From Oscillospiraceae bacterium (lineage in GTDB: Bacteria > Bacillota > Clostridia > Oscillospirales > Ruminococcaceae): 41,633 nucleotides of DNA. A program made the translations under genes and the position numbers. Within the stretch, counting starts at the first letter, position 1, and each line of letters opens with the position of its first letter. Of the stretch, positions 1-7,038 are shown one piece after another. The notes under the pieces are model-generated. The model was not told where the DNA came from and searched no databases. It saw only the letters and a list, made by a program, of their open reading frames with translations. The stretch covers positions 1 through 41,633 of the forward strand of contig JAFZGF010000026.1 of NCBI GenBank assembly GCA_017555565.1. The letters run 5' to 3'.

Positions 1-8
1 ATTCTGTC

Positions 9-346
9 ATTCTGAACACCGCAGGTGTGAAGAATCCTTGCTCTTGTATAAACTCAAACTCTTTTTACGCTGCGCTGGCGTTACTTTTGGCGCAAAAGTA
101 ACCAAAACGTGGGGGTTGCGATTCCCCCACACCCCACAAACGCTGCACAAGTGTGGAATGCTCCGTCTGCTACAAATCGGGAAAAATTACAAACCTCATT
201 CACTTTGTTCCTTCGCACTGTAATTTTCCCTCGATTTACACAAGCATATCGCCACCTGTAAGCTACGCTACGCTTTGCTTACCCTGGCTCTCTGCTTGTT
301 CTCCGCAGACTTCGCTATTTGTATTCGGGGAAATACTTTCCCCGAA
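9..346. repeat. Non-coding array of inverted repeats
   Basis: No convincing gene is seen in the first 378 bases; short open frames here lack ribosome binding sites. Instead there is a chain of inverted repeats. Positions 9-35 hold nested arms ATTCT and ACACC, separated by GA on both sides, around a GCA loop. Positions 81-101 pair TTACTTTTG with CAAAAGTAA. Positions 109-130 pair GTGGGGG with CCCCCAC. Positions 174-191 and 219-237 are a longer imperfect pair. Positions 258-282 pair GTAAGC with GCTTAC. Positions 324-346 form a perfect 10-bp stem TTCGGGGAAA/TTTCCCCGAA with a 3-base loop. None is followed by a T-run, so they are not ordinary terminators. It could be a dispersed intergenic repeat or a remnant of a mobile element. 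Confidence 0.6.
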
Positions 347-378
347 CCCCCTTTCTATTCGCCAAATTCAAATTTATC

Positions 379-1326
379 TTACTGCTTTAACAACCATGCT
401 GCGCACACAACATCTTCGCAGGCAAGGCCCTGGGATTCAAAGCAGGTAATGTCGCTGTCTTTTTCTCTTGCTGTTACCTTGCCGCTTACAACCTGGGCAA
501 GGTCACCAAGGATATGCGCTTCTGTAATGGCGCCTTCTTCCAGCGGGAATATATAGTCCCCTGCTTCGTTTTTGCAGGAATCATAATTGTCGCAGAACAG
601 ACGGGATTTAACCATACATTCTGTGTCCAGCTCCCTGTTTGCTTTGGCGCAGGCACCAACTGCATTGATATGTGCCCCTTCTTTTACCCAGGCGCCAAAC
701 AGTACAGGCACGCTGGATGGTGTAACTGTGTTTATAATATCAGCATCTTTTACTGCATCTTCACAGTTTGCGCAAGGTACAAATTCGATATCTGGGTATT
801 CTGCTTTGTGTTTTTCGCAGAATCTTTCGCTTTCAGCCAATGTTGGGCACCAGATGGTAACTTTTTTGATATCTCTTACAAGAGTGATGGCTTTCAGGTG
901 CATTGTAGCCTGCACACCACCGCCGATAAGGCACATTATACGGCTGTCTTTTCTTGCCATATGGTCTGTGGCAAGGGCTGAAACAGCGGCTGTTCTGATA
1001 GCTGTGATGGATGTACCGTCACAGATACCCTGCAGCTGGCCGTCATCATTGGAGAACACCGCCACTATGCCAAGGTGGCTTGGCAAACCTTTGGCGTGGT
1101 TTGTGTGGAAAGCTGTAATCAGCTTTGCGCCGCAAACATCTTCAGTAGGGATAATCGCCGGCATAATACCAAACACTTTGCCTGCATCAACCGGGAAAAC
1201 GCTGCGCAGTTTGTTTTCCATTTTGCCTTCTGCAAAAGCTGTAAAAACATTGTTCATAAGACCGATGCAAGTTTTCATATCAAGAAGTGAGTTAACTTCC
1301 TTTTCTGTCATATACTTCAGTTCCAT
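379..1326 (-). CDS. Ornithine cyclodeaminase/mu-crystallin family protein
   Basis: A 315-residue cytoplasmic protein of the ornithine cyclodeaminase/mu-crystallin family. These NAD(P)-dependent enzymes act on amino or imino acids (ornithine, alanine, ketimines). The start MELKYMTEKEV is preceded by AAGGAGAT. A Rossmann nucleotide-binding loop, CLIGGGVQATMH, lies near residue 133, after a substrate-domain segment containing KLITAFHTNHAKGLPSHLG. Family length is usually 310-340 residues, so it is complete. It lies 28 bases downstream of the alkyltransferase gene on the same strand, so the two are probably cotranscribed. The substrate cannot be read from sequence: ornithine cyclodeaminase, alanine dehydrogenase-like or ketimine reductase activity are all possible. 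Confidence 0.88.
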   Translation of the reverse strand: MELKYMTEKEVNSLLDMKTCIGLMNNVFTAFAEGKMENKLRSVFPVDAGKVFGIMPAIIPTEDVCGAKLITAFHTNHAKGLPSHLGIVAVFSNDDGQLQGICDGTSITAIRTAAVSALATDHMARKDSRIMCLIGGGVQATMHLKAITLVRDIKKVTIWCPTLAESERFCEKHKAEYPDIEFVPCANCEDAVKDADIINTVTPSSVPVLFGAWVKEGAHINAVGACAKANRELDTECMVKSRLFCDNYDSCKNEAGDYIFPLEEGAITEAHILGDLAQVVSGKVTAREKDSDITCFESQGLACEDVVCAAWLLKQ

Positions 1327-1354
1327 AATAATCTCCTTTATTTATGTTTGTATT

Positions 1355-1837
1355 TTAAAACAGGCCCCACAAGCCATATGTATTCTGATGTTCAAAAGTA
1401 AGCAGCCAGTCTTTGTTGGCAGGGCCGCCAGCTGAATAGTTGCCAAGGCTGCCGTCTGATTTAAGTACACGATGACAAGGTATGGCTATGATTATAGGAT
1501 TTGTTCTCATGGCGCTGCCTACTGCACGCACAGCTTTGGGATTGCCTGTTTTTTCTGCCAGGTCCTTATATGTTACCGTAGAGCCAAAGGGCACCTGCAT
1601 AAGCGCTTCCAAAACTTTTCTTCTGTAAGGTGATACCTTTGGATTAAGGGGAAGTGTAAATTCCTTTCTCAAACCATCGAAATATTCGCAAAGCTGATTT
1701 GCTGCTTCTTTCAGTAAATCGGTTTCGGGTAAAACTTCCTCTGCTATTTGACATACATATTTTATTTCTGTTATATAACCATCTTCTTCTACTATGCGCA
1801 GGGCACCAATAGGAGTGTTTATTATCGCAAAATCCAT
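1355..1837 (-). CDS. ogt: Methylated-DNA--protein-cysteine methyltransferase
   Basis: A 160-residue suicide DNA repair protein that takes the alkyl group from O6-alkylguanine onto its own cysteine. The active-site motif IAIPCHRVLKSDGS is present with acceptor Cys at about residue 121. The helix-turn-helix and arginine-finger segment TGNPKAVRAVGSAMRTNP lies just before it. The tail GNYSAGGPANKDWLL deviates slightly from the common GNYSGG.xxK form. There are two in-frame ATGs six bases apart. The inner one at 1837 is preferred because GGAG then sits seven bases upstream, whereas the outer one leaves almost no spacing. It is divergent from padR across about 140 bases. Confidence 0.93.
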   Translation of the reverse strand: MDFAIINTPIGALRIVEEDGYITEIKYVCQIAEEVLPETDLLKEAANQLCEYFDGLRKEFTLPLNPKVSPYRRKVLEALMQVPFGSTVTYKDLAEKTGNPKAVRAVGSAMRTNPIIIAIPCHRVLKSDGSLGNYSAGGPANKDWLLTFEHQNTYGLWGLF

Positions 1838-1897
1838 TACCATACTCCAGATATTTTTTAATAATTATACATTATCAAAAAAACATTGTAAACCATA

Positions 1898-1947
1898 TTG
1901 ACAAATATATCGTGCGCCGATATAATATATATCGTAAGGCGATATAT
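1898..1947 (+). promoter_or_regulatory. padR promoter with two tandem operator palindromes
   Basis: The -35 TTGACA (1898-1903) and -10 TATAAT (1921-1926) are consensus and spaced by 17. Two palindromes of the same design, TATATCG-N5-CGATATA, overlap it. The first (1906-1924) fills the spacer and half of the -10. The second (1927-1947) lies directly downstream over the expected transcription start. Their centres are 22 bases apart, about two helical turns, so two dimers would sit on the same face. This fits autorepression by the PadR protein encoded next. Confidence 0.8.
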
Positions 1948-1976
1948 CGCAACTCTATATATAATGAGGTGTAGTT

Positions 1977-2297
1977 ATGGGTGATAAGAATATAAACGCC
2001 CCTCTTACTGAGGCTATCTACTATATTCTGCTTTCATTGATGCAGCCTATGCACGGCTATGGAATAATACAGAATGTAAAGGAAATGTCGGGTGGCAGGC
2101 TGGTGCTGGCAGCAGGTACGCTGTACGGGGCAATAACAAACCTGCTGACAAAAGGCTGGATAGAGGCAGCTGGCGAAGAAGAAAATTCCCGCAAGAAAGA
2201 ATATGTGATAACAACCCAGGGCAAAGCAGCCCTTATGGCAGAACTGGCAAGACTGGAAGAACTGACCGCAAACGGCAGAAAGGTTATGGAGGTATAG
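1977..2297 (+). CDS. PadR family transcriptional regulator
   Basis: A 106-residue winged-helix regulator of the small PadR class. The core AIYYILLSLMQPMHGYGIIQ followed by a G-x-LYGAITNL recognition segment and KKEYVITTQGKAAL wing is typical. These proteins are dimeric repressors that usually control the gene next to them, often membrane stress or drug efflux genes. Here the next gene starts three bases after the stop and encodes a DUF2812 membrane protein, a very common PadR partner. The start is set by a GAGGT ribosome binding site at 1965-1969. Two palindromes in the promoter are the likely binding sites. The inducing signal is unknown. Confidence 0.92.
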   Translation: MGDKNINAPLTEAIYYILLSLMQPMHGYGIIQNVKEMSGGRLVLAAGTLYGAITNLLTKGWIEAAGEEENSRKKEYVITTQGKAALMAELARLEELTANGRKVMEV

Positions 2298-2300
2298 GAT

Positions 2301-2840
2301 ATGAGAAAAGTTGAATGGCACTGGTGGACAATAGGTCAATACAAAGAAGAAGAAAAATGGCTGAACAAAAAAGCACAGGAAGGTCAGGCCCTTGTAAGCG
2401 CTTTTGCTGTAAGATATGAGTTTGAACCTTGTGCTCCTGGTGAATACACATATAAAATAGTTTTTACTGACCATATGCCAGGCACAGATGGCAGAGTTGC
2501 CTTTGAAGAGTTTCTGGCTGAAAGCGGAATTGAAGAAGTGGGCAGATTCCACAGATGGGCATACTATAGAAAGAAAAACGATGGCACGCCTTTTGAAATG
2601 TTTAACACCACCAGAGAAGAACTGGCACACGCCAACAAGATAAAAAAACTTGCAACTGTTTTGCTGGCTGTTATTCTTCTTACTCTTGTGATGGAAGTAA
2701 CTGCATTTATTCATCGGCCTAAAGAATTATTTGGTGTAGTGTTATTTGTTGCACTGATGTCCGGATTTGTTTTCAAAGTATATAAAGACTGTGTTAAACT
2801 GGTAAAGGAATTGGAACGGGAAAACCGGTTATTTGAGTAA
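2301..2840 (+). CDS. DUF2812 domain membrane protein
   Basis: A 179-residue protein. The N-terminal soluble part (about 1-110) matches the DUF2812 pattern: WHWWTIGQYKEEEKWLNKKAQEG near the start, then a beta-rich segment with YTYKIVFTD and FHRWAYYRK. Two hydrophobic helices follow (about 116-138 and 145-163), then a short charged tail. Members are usually encoded directly behind a PadR repressor, as here, and are thought to respond to membrane or envelope stress; no biochemical role is established. Translation is probably coupled to padR, since only three bases separate them and the ribosome binding site lies in the padR 3' end. Confidence 0.85.
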   Translation: MRKVEWHWWTIGQYKEEEKWLNKKAQEGQALVSAFAVRYEFEPCAPGEYTYKIVFTDHMPGTDGRVAFEEFLAESGIEEVGRFHRWAYYRKKNDGTPFEMFNTTREELAHANKIKKLATVLLAVILLTLVMEVTAFIHRPKELFGVVLFVALMSGFVFKVYKDCVKLVKELERENRLFE

Positions 2841-2950
2841 ATTTTTGTTCTAAAAACACAATAACCTAATGCAATTATATTCAAATCAATAATTTACTAT
2901 TGTAAAACATTGTTTTGCGTTAATATTGATTTTCCCAGTAAAATAAAGAA

Positions 2951-2974
2951 AAAGCGGGGTATATACCCCGCTTT
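2951..2974 (-). terminator. Terminator of the D-cysteine desulfhydrase gene
   Basis: A perfect 9-bp stem AAAGCGGGG/CCCCGCTTT with a six-base TATATA loop. Read on the minus strand it is followed by TTCTTTATTT, so it mainly serves the minus-strand gene ending at 3003. It could also stop convergent transcription from the padR operon. Confidence 0.85.
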
Positions 2975-3002
2975 AGTATTATATAACATTGTTTTATTTC
3001 AA

Positions 3003-4046
3003 TTACAGCTGTGTTGTTGTGCAGTTTGCTCTCAGCTGGTCCTGCATATCGTCCAGATGTTCTTTTGTCCACAGTGCCATCGCGCCGCCTGTATGGAGGA
3101 AAAGTGCATTTTCGCCTTCTTTAATCCAGTCGCCTTCTTTTACAAGATCCATAAATGCACGGAATGTTTTACCTGTGTATGTAGGGTCAAGGAAGATAGC
3201 TTCGCTCTTTGCAAGAGTGATGATAGCTTCTCTTGTTATTGGGTCAGGTTTATTATACTGTTCGCCAGAGTATGGTGCATCATCTGGGCCGTAGGCAATT
3301 TTTACTTCTTCCGGAGAGATTGTAATGCCCATGCCATATGTTTCACTAACCTTGTTTGCAAATTCTGCAACAGCCTTTTCTTTGTCACCTTTTGGTGCAG
3401 GTGATACCGGAACAGCAATTACATCGAATGGTGCGTTAAAATATTTTGCGCCCAACAGCATACCGCCAAATGTACCCATAGAACCAACTGTACATACCAG
3501 GTGGTCAATTTTAAGATTTTCTTCTTCCATCTGATCCAGGATTTCCTTGATAGACATAATGTAGCCCACCGCGCCAACAGGGTTGGAACCACCACCTGGG
3601 ATTACATAAACCTTATCGCCCTGCTGTGCATATTTTTCGCACACATCTTCAATAACCCTTGGTGTGTCAGCCGGATTGGCTACAAAGTAGATATCTGCGC
3701 CCATCATAGCATCAAGATTAAGGTTGCCGGAAAGATAACCTGTATCTTTGCCAGAAAGAACCAGGATAGGTTTCAAACCATATTTTACAGCCGCACCAAC
3801 AGTTGTACGACCGTGGTTTGTCTGTGTGCCGCCAACAGTAAGAACTGCTGTGCAGCCTGTGTCAATTGCTTCCCGGATAAGATATTCCAGCTTTCTTGCC
3901 TTGTTACCGCCAAAAGCAGGGCCTGTTGAATCATCACGTTTGATAAACAGTTCTCCTTTGCCCAGCATTTTTGTCAGATTTTCCATTTTTTCAAGCGGAG
4001 TTGGATAGTGGCCAAGTTTCACTTTTCTTACATTTTCAATACCCAT
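3003..4046 (-). CDS. dcyD: D-cysteine desulfhydrase-like PLP enzyme
   Basis: A 347-residue fold-type II pyridoxal-phosphate enzyme of the D-cysteine desulfhydrase/ACC deaminase family, which typically turns D-cysteine into pyruvate, sulfide and ammonia. The segment FGGNKARKLEYL carries the expected PLP lysine (about residue 49). A serine/threonine-glycine phosphate-binding stretch, TVGGTQTNHGRTT, and the C-terminal FLDPTYTGKTFRAF and FLHTGG motifs follow. The frame is open 20 codons further upstream, but ATG 4046 is chosen because AGAAAGGA precedes it and homology begins there. It is monocistronic and ends at a strong terminator. D-cysteine activity versus ACC deaminase or another D-amino acid lyase cannot be settled from sequence. 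Confidence 0.82.
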   Translation of the reverse strand: MGIENVRKVKLGHYPTPLEKMENLTKMLGKGELFIKRDDSTGPAFGGNKARKLEYLIREAIDTGCTAVLTVGGTQTNHGRTTVGAAVKYGLKPILVLSGKDTGYLSGNLNLDAMMGADIYFVANPADTPRVIEDVCEKYAQQGDKVYVIPGGGSNPVGAVGYIMSIKEILDQMEEENLKIDHLVCTVGSMGTFGGMLLGAKYFNAPFDVIAVPVSPAPKGDKEKAVAEFANKVSETYGMGITISPEEVKIAYGPDDAPYSGEQYNKPDPITREAIITLAKSEAIFLDPTYTGKTFRAFMDLVKEGDWIKEGENALFLHTGGAMALWTKEHLDDMQDQLRANCTTTQL

Positions 4047-4167
4047 AGTCGTATCCTTTCTGTCCTTTATTCGATTAAAATAATCTTTATATTTCAAGTA
4101 TACCATTTATAAATAATATATTCTATTGAAAATATATACAAAATTATTAATGTAGTTTTTAAAACTG

Positions 4168-4196
4168 TTGCAAACGGTATTTTTTAAGAGTAAAAT
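4168..4196 (+). promoter_or_regulatory. Promoter of the lipid kinase operon
   Basis: TTGCAA (4168-4173), 17 bases, TAAAAT (4191-4196). The ribosome binding site AGGAGAA and the ATG at 4229 follow about 30 bases later. Confidence 0.55.
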
Positions 4197-4228
4197 TATT
4201 GTATAGAGAAAATAGGAGAAGTCGGTAT

Positions 4229-5146
4229 ATGAATTATGTTTTTATTTTAAATCCTGCCGCAGGAAAAAACAAAACAGCTCTTGCTATGATTCCCGATATA
4301 CAGAAAGCCTGCAACAAAGCGGGACTGAATTACCAGGTACATATTTCTCAGAGCAGCGAAGATATTACACAGTTTGTAAAAACTCTGTGCGAAAACAAGG
4401 ATAAAAAATACCGTTTTTATGCGTTGGGCGGTGATGGAACACTTAACCAGGTAATCAACGGCTGTGTAAACTGCGAAAACGCAGAAGTAGGTGTGTTCCC
4501 TCTCGGTACCGGCAATGATTTTATACGCAATTTCAGCGCAGATACCAAAGATTATTTTAATCTGATAAAGCAGCTTTTTTCACCAAGCGTTGTAATAGAT
4601 ACAATAAAATACAATGATAAACACTGTGTAAATATCTGCAATATGGGATTTGATGCCAATACAGCGGTGGACATGCCTAAATTCAAAAAAATACCTGTAA
4701 TCGGCAGCAGTATGGCATATAATATGTCTATAGCATACAATGTATGCAAAAAACTGGGCAGATATATGGAGATTTATGCTGACGATAAACTGCTGTACAA
4801 AGGCGACACTCTGATGTGCGCTGTAAGCAACGGTATAGCCTGTGGCGGTGGCTTTAAGGTTACTCCAAGGGCTGTAACAAATGACGGTCTTATTGATGTA
4901 AACGTGGCATTGCCACCAAGCAGAATAAAATTGCCACTCTTCGTAAAAAACTTTTCAAATGGCACACAGTATCAAGACCCTGCAATGAAAAAATATATCC
5001 GCTATGCGCAGTGCAAAAAAGTTACTGTTAGGGGTGCAAAACCTTTTGCCCTTGTAAATGATGGTGAAGCTGAATATCTGCAGGAAGTAAGCTTTGAAAT
5101 TGTGCCGGCAAGCCTGAGATTTATCGTGCCAAAGGAAAGCAGGTGA
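4229..5146 (+). CDS. Diacylglycerol kinase-family lipid kinase
   Basis: A 305-residue soluble lipid kinase of the DagK/YegS/BmrU family, which phosphorylates diacylglycerol or related membrane lipids at the inner membrane face. The N-terminal FILNPAAGKNK loop, the GGDGTLNQVINGC nucleotide-binding motif and GTGNDFIRNF are all present. The C-terminal beta-rich domain ends in a NDGEAEYLQ segment, as in the family. ATG 4229 was chosen because AGGAGAA precedes it; a TTG ten codons upstream gives a longer frame without a ribosome binding site. It heads a three-gene operon, with four bases to the next gene. Recycling of diacylglycerol from lipoteichoic acid synthesis is a plausible role (inference). 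Confidence 0.88.
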   Translation: MNYVFILNPAAGKNKTALAMIPDIQKACNKAGLNYQVHISQSSEDITQFVKTLCENKDKKYRFYALGGDGTLNQVINGCVNCENAEVGVFPLGTGNDFIRNFSADTKDYFNLIKQLFSPSVVIDTIKYNDKHCVNICNMGFDANTAVDMPKFKKIPVIGSSMAYNMSIAYNVCKKLGRYMEIYADDKLLYKGDTLMCAVSNGIACGGGFKVTPRAVTNDGLIDVNVALPPSRIKLPLFVKNFSNGTQYQDPAMKKYIRYAQCKKVTVRGAKPFALVNDGEAEYLQEVSFEIVPASLRFIVPKESR

Positions 5147-5150
5147 TTAT

Positions 5151-5540
5151 ATGATTACAGCTACAAGCAAAGGTGACAATTATATCACTGAACTGTCTGA
5201 CGGCAAACATATTTTCTACGCCGACACTATCAAGCATGAAGGTGGCAGTGATATGTATGCCCGCCCAACTGATATACTGTGCAGCGCCTATGCTGCCTGC
5301 ACAAATATAACTACCCGTATGGTGCTGGACCGCGAAGGACTGAAGTATGACAAGGTTACTGTATGGGTTGATATTGATAAAAGTGACCTGAACAATGTAA
5401 AATTCTTTATTAAAACTGAAATTGAGGGAGATATCCCGCAAGCAAAAAAGGATGAAATTATCGAAAGGGTAAAACGTTGTCCTGTATGCAGGATTTTAAG
5501 AAGTGATAAAGAATTTCTTGATCTGAAGGATATAGAATAA
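5151..5540 (+). CDS. OsmC/Ohr family protein
   Basis: A 129-residue OsmC-like protein. The segment RPTDILCSAYAACTNITTRMV carries the first conserved cysteine, in the usual helical position. The second is in RVKRCPVCRIL near the C-terminus, where the family has a C-P-[VI] motif. OsmC/Ohr proteins are dimeric thiol peroxidases that reduce organic hydroperoxides, although YhfA-type members have unclear roles. The C-P-V-C arrangement has two cysteines three residues apart. The gene starts four bases after the lipid kinase stop and lies 10 bases before a small membrane protein gene, in one operon. Confidence 0.82.
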   Translation: MITATSKGDNYITELSDGKHIFYADTIKHEGGSDMYARPTDILCSAYAACTNITTRMVLDREGLKYDKVTVWVDIDKSDLNNVKFFIKTEIEGDIPQAKKDEIIERVKRCPVCRILRSDKEFLDLKDIE

Positions 5541-5550
5541 GGGGTAATTT

Positions 5551-5814
5551 ATGTATTGGTTATTATTTTTTGCTATTGCTGCACTGATTATATGGAAAAT
5601 CATTGCTGATTTTTCCATTGCTCTGTTTTTTGTTCCTTTAGGTCTGTTTATTGTATTTATAGGACGCGAACTAAAGTCAGAAACCTTTCTTGGCGGTATG
5701 CTTACAATTATTGCAGGTGTTGCAATGGCTGTGCTGAGCTTTATACACAGAGATGTTACTTTGGAAATGTTTACTGACTACATACCACAAATAATAATGT
5801 TCTGGAAAAAATAA
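5551..5814 (+). CDS. Small membrane protein, unknown function
   Basis: An 87-residue hydrophobic protein with about three membrane helices (roughly 3-20, 22-38 and 45-64) and a short C-terminal segment ending FWKK. A charged turn, GRELKSETF, separates helices two and three. No family was recognised. AAGGGGT precedes the ATG and a strong terminator follows, so this is a real last gene of the lipid kinase operon. The context suggests an envelope role but nothing more specific. Confidence 0.7.
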   Translation: MYWLLFFAIAALIIWKIIADFSIALFFVPLGLFIVFIGRELKSETFLGGMLTIIAGVAMAVLSFIHRDVTLEMFTDYIPQIIMFWKK

Positions 5815-5821
5815 ACATGCT

Positions 5822-5851
5822 AAAAGGCGATTTCATCAGAAATCGCCTTTT
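5822..5851 (+). terminator. Terminator of the lipid kinase operon
   Basis: A perfect 13-bp stem AAAAGGCGATTTC/GAAATCGCCTTTT with an ATCA loop, followed by more Ts on the plus strand. The stop codon of the convergent minus-strand gene lies inside the loop and right arm, so the hairpin is shared by both transcripts. Confidence 0.9.
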
Positions 5852-6096
5852 TTATTTATTACTGCTATTGCTTTATTATAGTCTTTTTCGTGGACATATA
5901 AATCATAAACAAGACCTGTTTTGGTAACTGTTCTACCCTTTACATTATATGTGCGGGGCATTGTATGTTTGTAATTGGTTCCCTTTGTTGCAACACGAAA
6001 ACCTATACCAGCTTTTGCAAGTTCATCTTTCGCATTGGCATACTGTTCCACATTCATAGTGGATAAGAGCAGTTTTCTATTGAAAACAGTAATCAT
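5836..6096 (-). CDS. Small hypothetical protein
   Basis: An 86-residue soluble protein. A strong ribosome binding site, GGAGGTGG, lies just before ATG 6096; the open frame extends 32 codons upstream, but that part has no start signal and runs through the neighbouring terminator. The sequence resembles short DUF2007-like proteins: MNVEQYANAKDELAKAGIGF near the start, a basic beta segment RTYNVKGRTVTKTG, and YDLYVHEKDYNKAIAVINK at the end, a ferredoxin-like alpha/beta arrangement. That family call is tentative. The stop lies inside the terminator hairpin shared with the plus-strand operon. No partner gene is evident. Confidence 0.65.
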   Translation of the reverse strand: MITVFNRKLLLSTMNVEQYANAKDELAKAGIGFRVATKGTNYKHTMPRTYNVKGRTVTKTGLVYDLYVHEKDYNKAIAVINKKGDF

Positions 6097-6155
6097 ATCG
6101 CCACCTCCATTTGATAACAGTATAACATACAAATTGTGAAATAAATGTGCACAAC

Positions 6156-6181
6156 AAAAGGACACCGAAAGGTGTCCTTTT
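6156..6181 (-). terminator. Terminator of the YgiQ/lipoprotein genes
   Basis: A perfect 11-bp stem AAAAGGACACC/GGTGTCCTTTT with a four-base loop, 12 bases beyond the stop of the lipoprotein gene. The minus strand continues with GTTGTG rather than a long T-run. Confidence 0.8.
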
Positions 6182-6192
6182 ATAATATACAA

Positions 6193-7038
6193 TTATTCTG
6201 TTATTATTGTTTGTGTATCTAAAGAATATACAATATTGCCTGTTTCATAGGTTATATAATATGGTATGCCCATATCTGCCAGCCTTTTCAGCATCTGACT
6301 GTGTGGGTGGCCGTATTCGTTGTCTTCTTTACAGGAAATACCCACAACGGCAGGATTCAGTCTATCCAACAGCCGCTGTGACGTGGCATCGGAAGAACCG
6401 TGATGGCCCGCTGTAAAAAAGCTGATTTTTTCTGGCAGATATTCAAGCAGTTCCTGTTCTCTGTCGGATTCACAGTCAGCGGTATTCACATATACAGCAT
6501 TATTTACTGTAAAAGATGTAGCAACAGATGTGTTATTTATATTGTCGGTATCCGGTGTATCACCCAAAACCTTGAGCACACCCTGCCCAAGTGTAAATTC
6601 AAGACCGTTTTGGGCATACATAATGCTGTAATATCCGTTTTTCGAATCTTCAATAATGGATTTATAAAAATATGTATCCGGGATATTCTGTTCTGACAGT
6701 TTTGGGATAAGTACTGTACCTATATCAAAATTGCGGATAACATCCAGAGCCTGGCTGGTGTGGTCATAATGAAAATGTGTCAGCACCAGAAGGTCAATTT
6801 TCTTTACTTTTCGATGGGAAAGATATGAAACAATATCTGTAGCCCCACCGTATTTACCTGCATCTATAAGGCAGAACTGGCCGTCACTTTCTATAAGTGT
6901 GCTGGCGGCCTGGCCTACATCAAGCATTGTGACTGTGTTGTTATAGTCAACAGCAGGCTGCCGTGGCAAAAGCCCTTGACAGCCTGAAAGTATCATACAC
7001 AAACACAAAAATAGCGATAATAAATTTATTTTTCTCAC
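6193..7038 (-). CDS. ComEC-like beta-lactamase-fold lipoprotein
   Basis: A 281-residue predicted lipoprotein. A type II signal peptide with lipobox LSGC puts the lipidated cysteine at about residue 20. The rest is a metallo-beta-lactamase domain of the kind found alone or at the C-terminus of ComEC. It has the metal motif THFHYDHTSQ (HxHxDH), a later Asp in NTADCESD, and FTAGHHGSSDATS, which carries the HHGS signature. It would be an extracytoplasmic hydrolase anchored to the membrane, perhaps acting on nucleic acid or a phosphodiester (inference). Its start overlaps the stop of the ygiQ-like gene by four bases, so translation is coupled. Confidence 0.85.
   Translation of the reverse strand: MRKINLLSLFLCLCMILSGCQGLLPRQPAVDYNNTVTMLDVGQAASTLIESDGQFCLIDAGKYGGATDIVSYLSHRKVKKIDLLVLTHFHYDHTSQALDVIRNFDIGTVLIPKLSEQNIPDTYFYKSIIEDSKNGYYSIMYAQNGLEFTLGQGVLKVLGDTPDTDNINNTSVATSFTVNNAVYVNTADCESDREQELLEYLPEKISFFTAGHHGSSDATSQRLLDRLNPAVVGISCKEDNEYGHPHSQMLKRLADMGIPYYITYETGNIVYSLDTQTIITE

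Noticed and set aside
38-556. Overlapping short plus-strand frames in the hairpin-rich first 378 bases
   Set aside because: No ribosome binding sites, and the sequence is made of inverted repeats; coding is unlikely.
587-1435. A 282-codon plus-strand frame opposite the ornithine cyclodeaminase-like gene
   Set aside because: It runs through two real genes on the other strand and resembles no protein family.
4199-4228. TTG start ten codons upstream of the lipid kinase ATG
   Set aside because: No ribosome binding site precedes it, whereas AGGAGAA precedes the ATG at 4229, where family similarity begins.
5822-5851. The 13-bp hairpin at the end of the lipid kinase operon as a mobile-element end
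   Set aside because: It has a T-run and lies directly after a stop codon, so it is an ordinary terminator.
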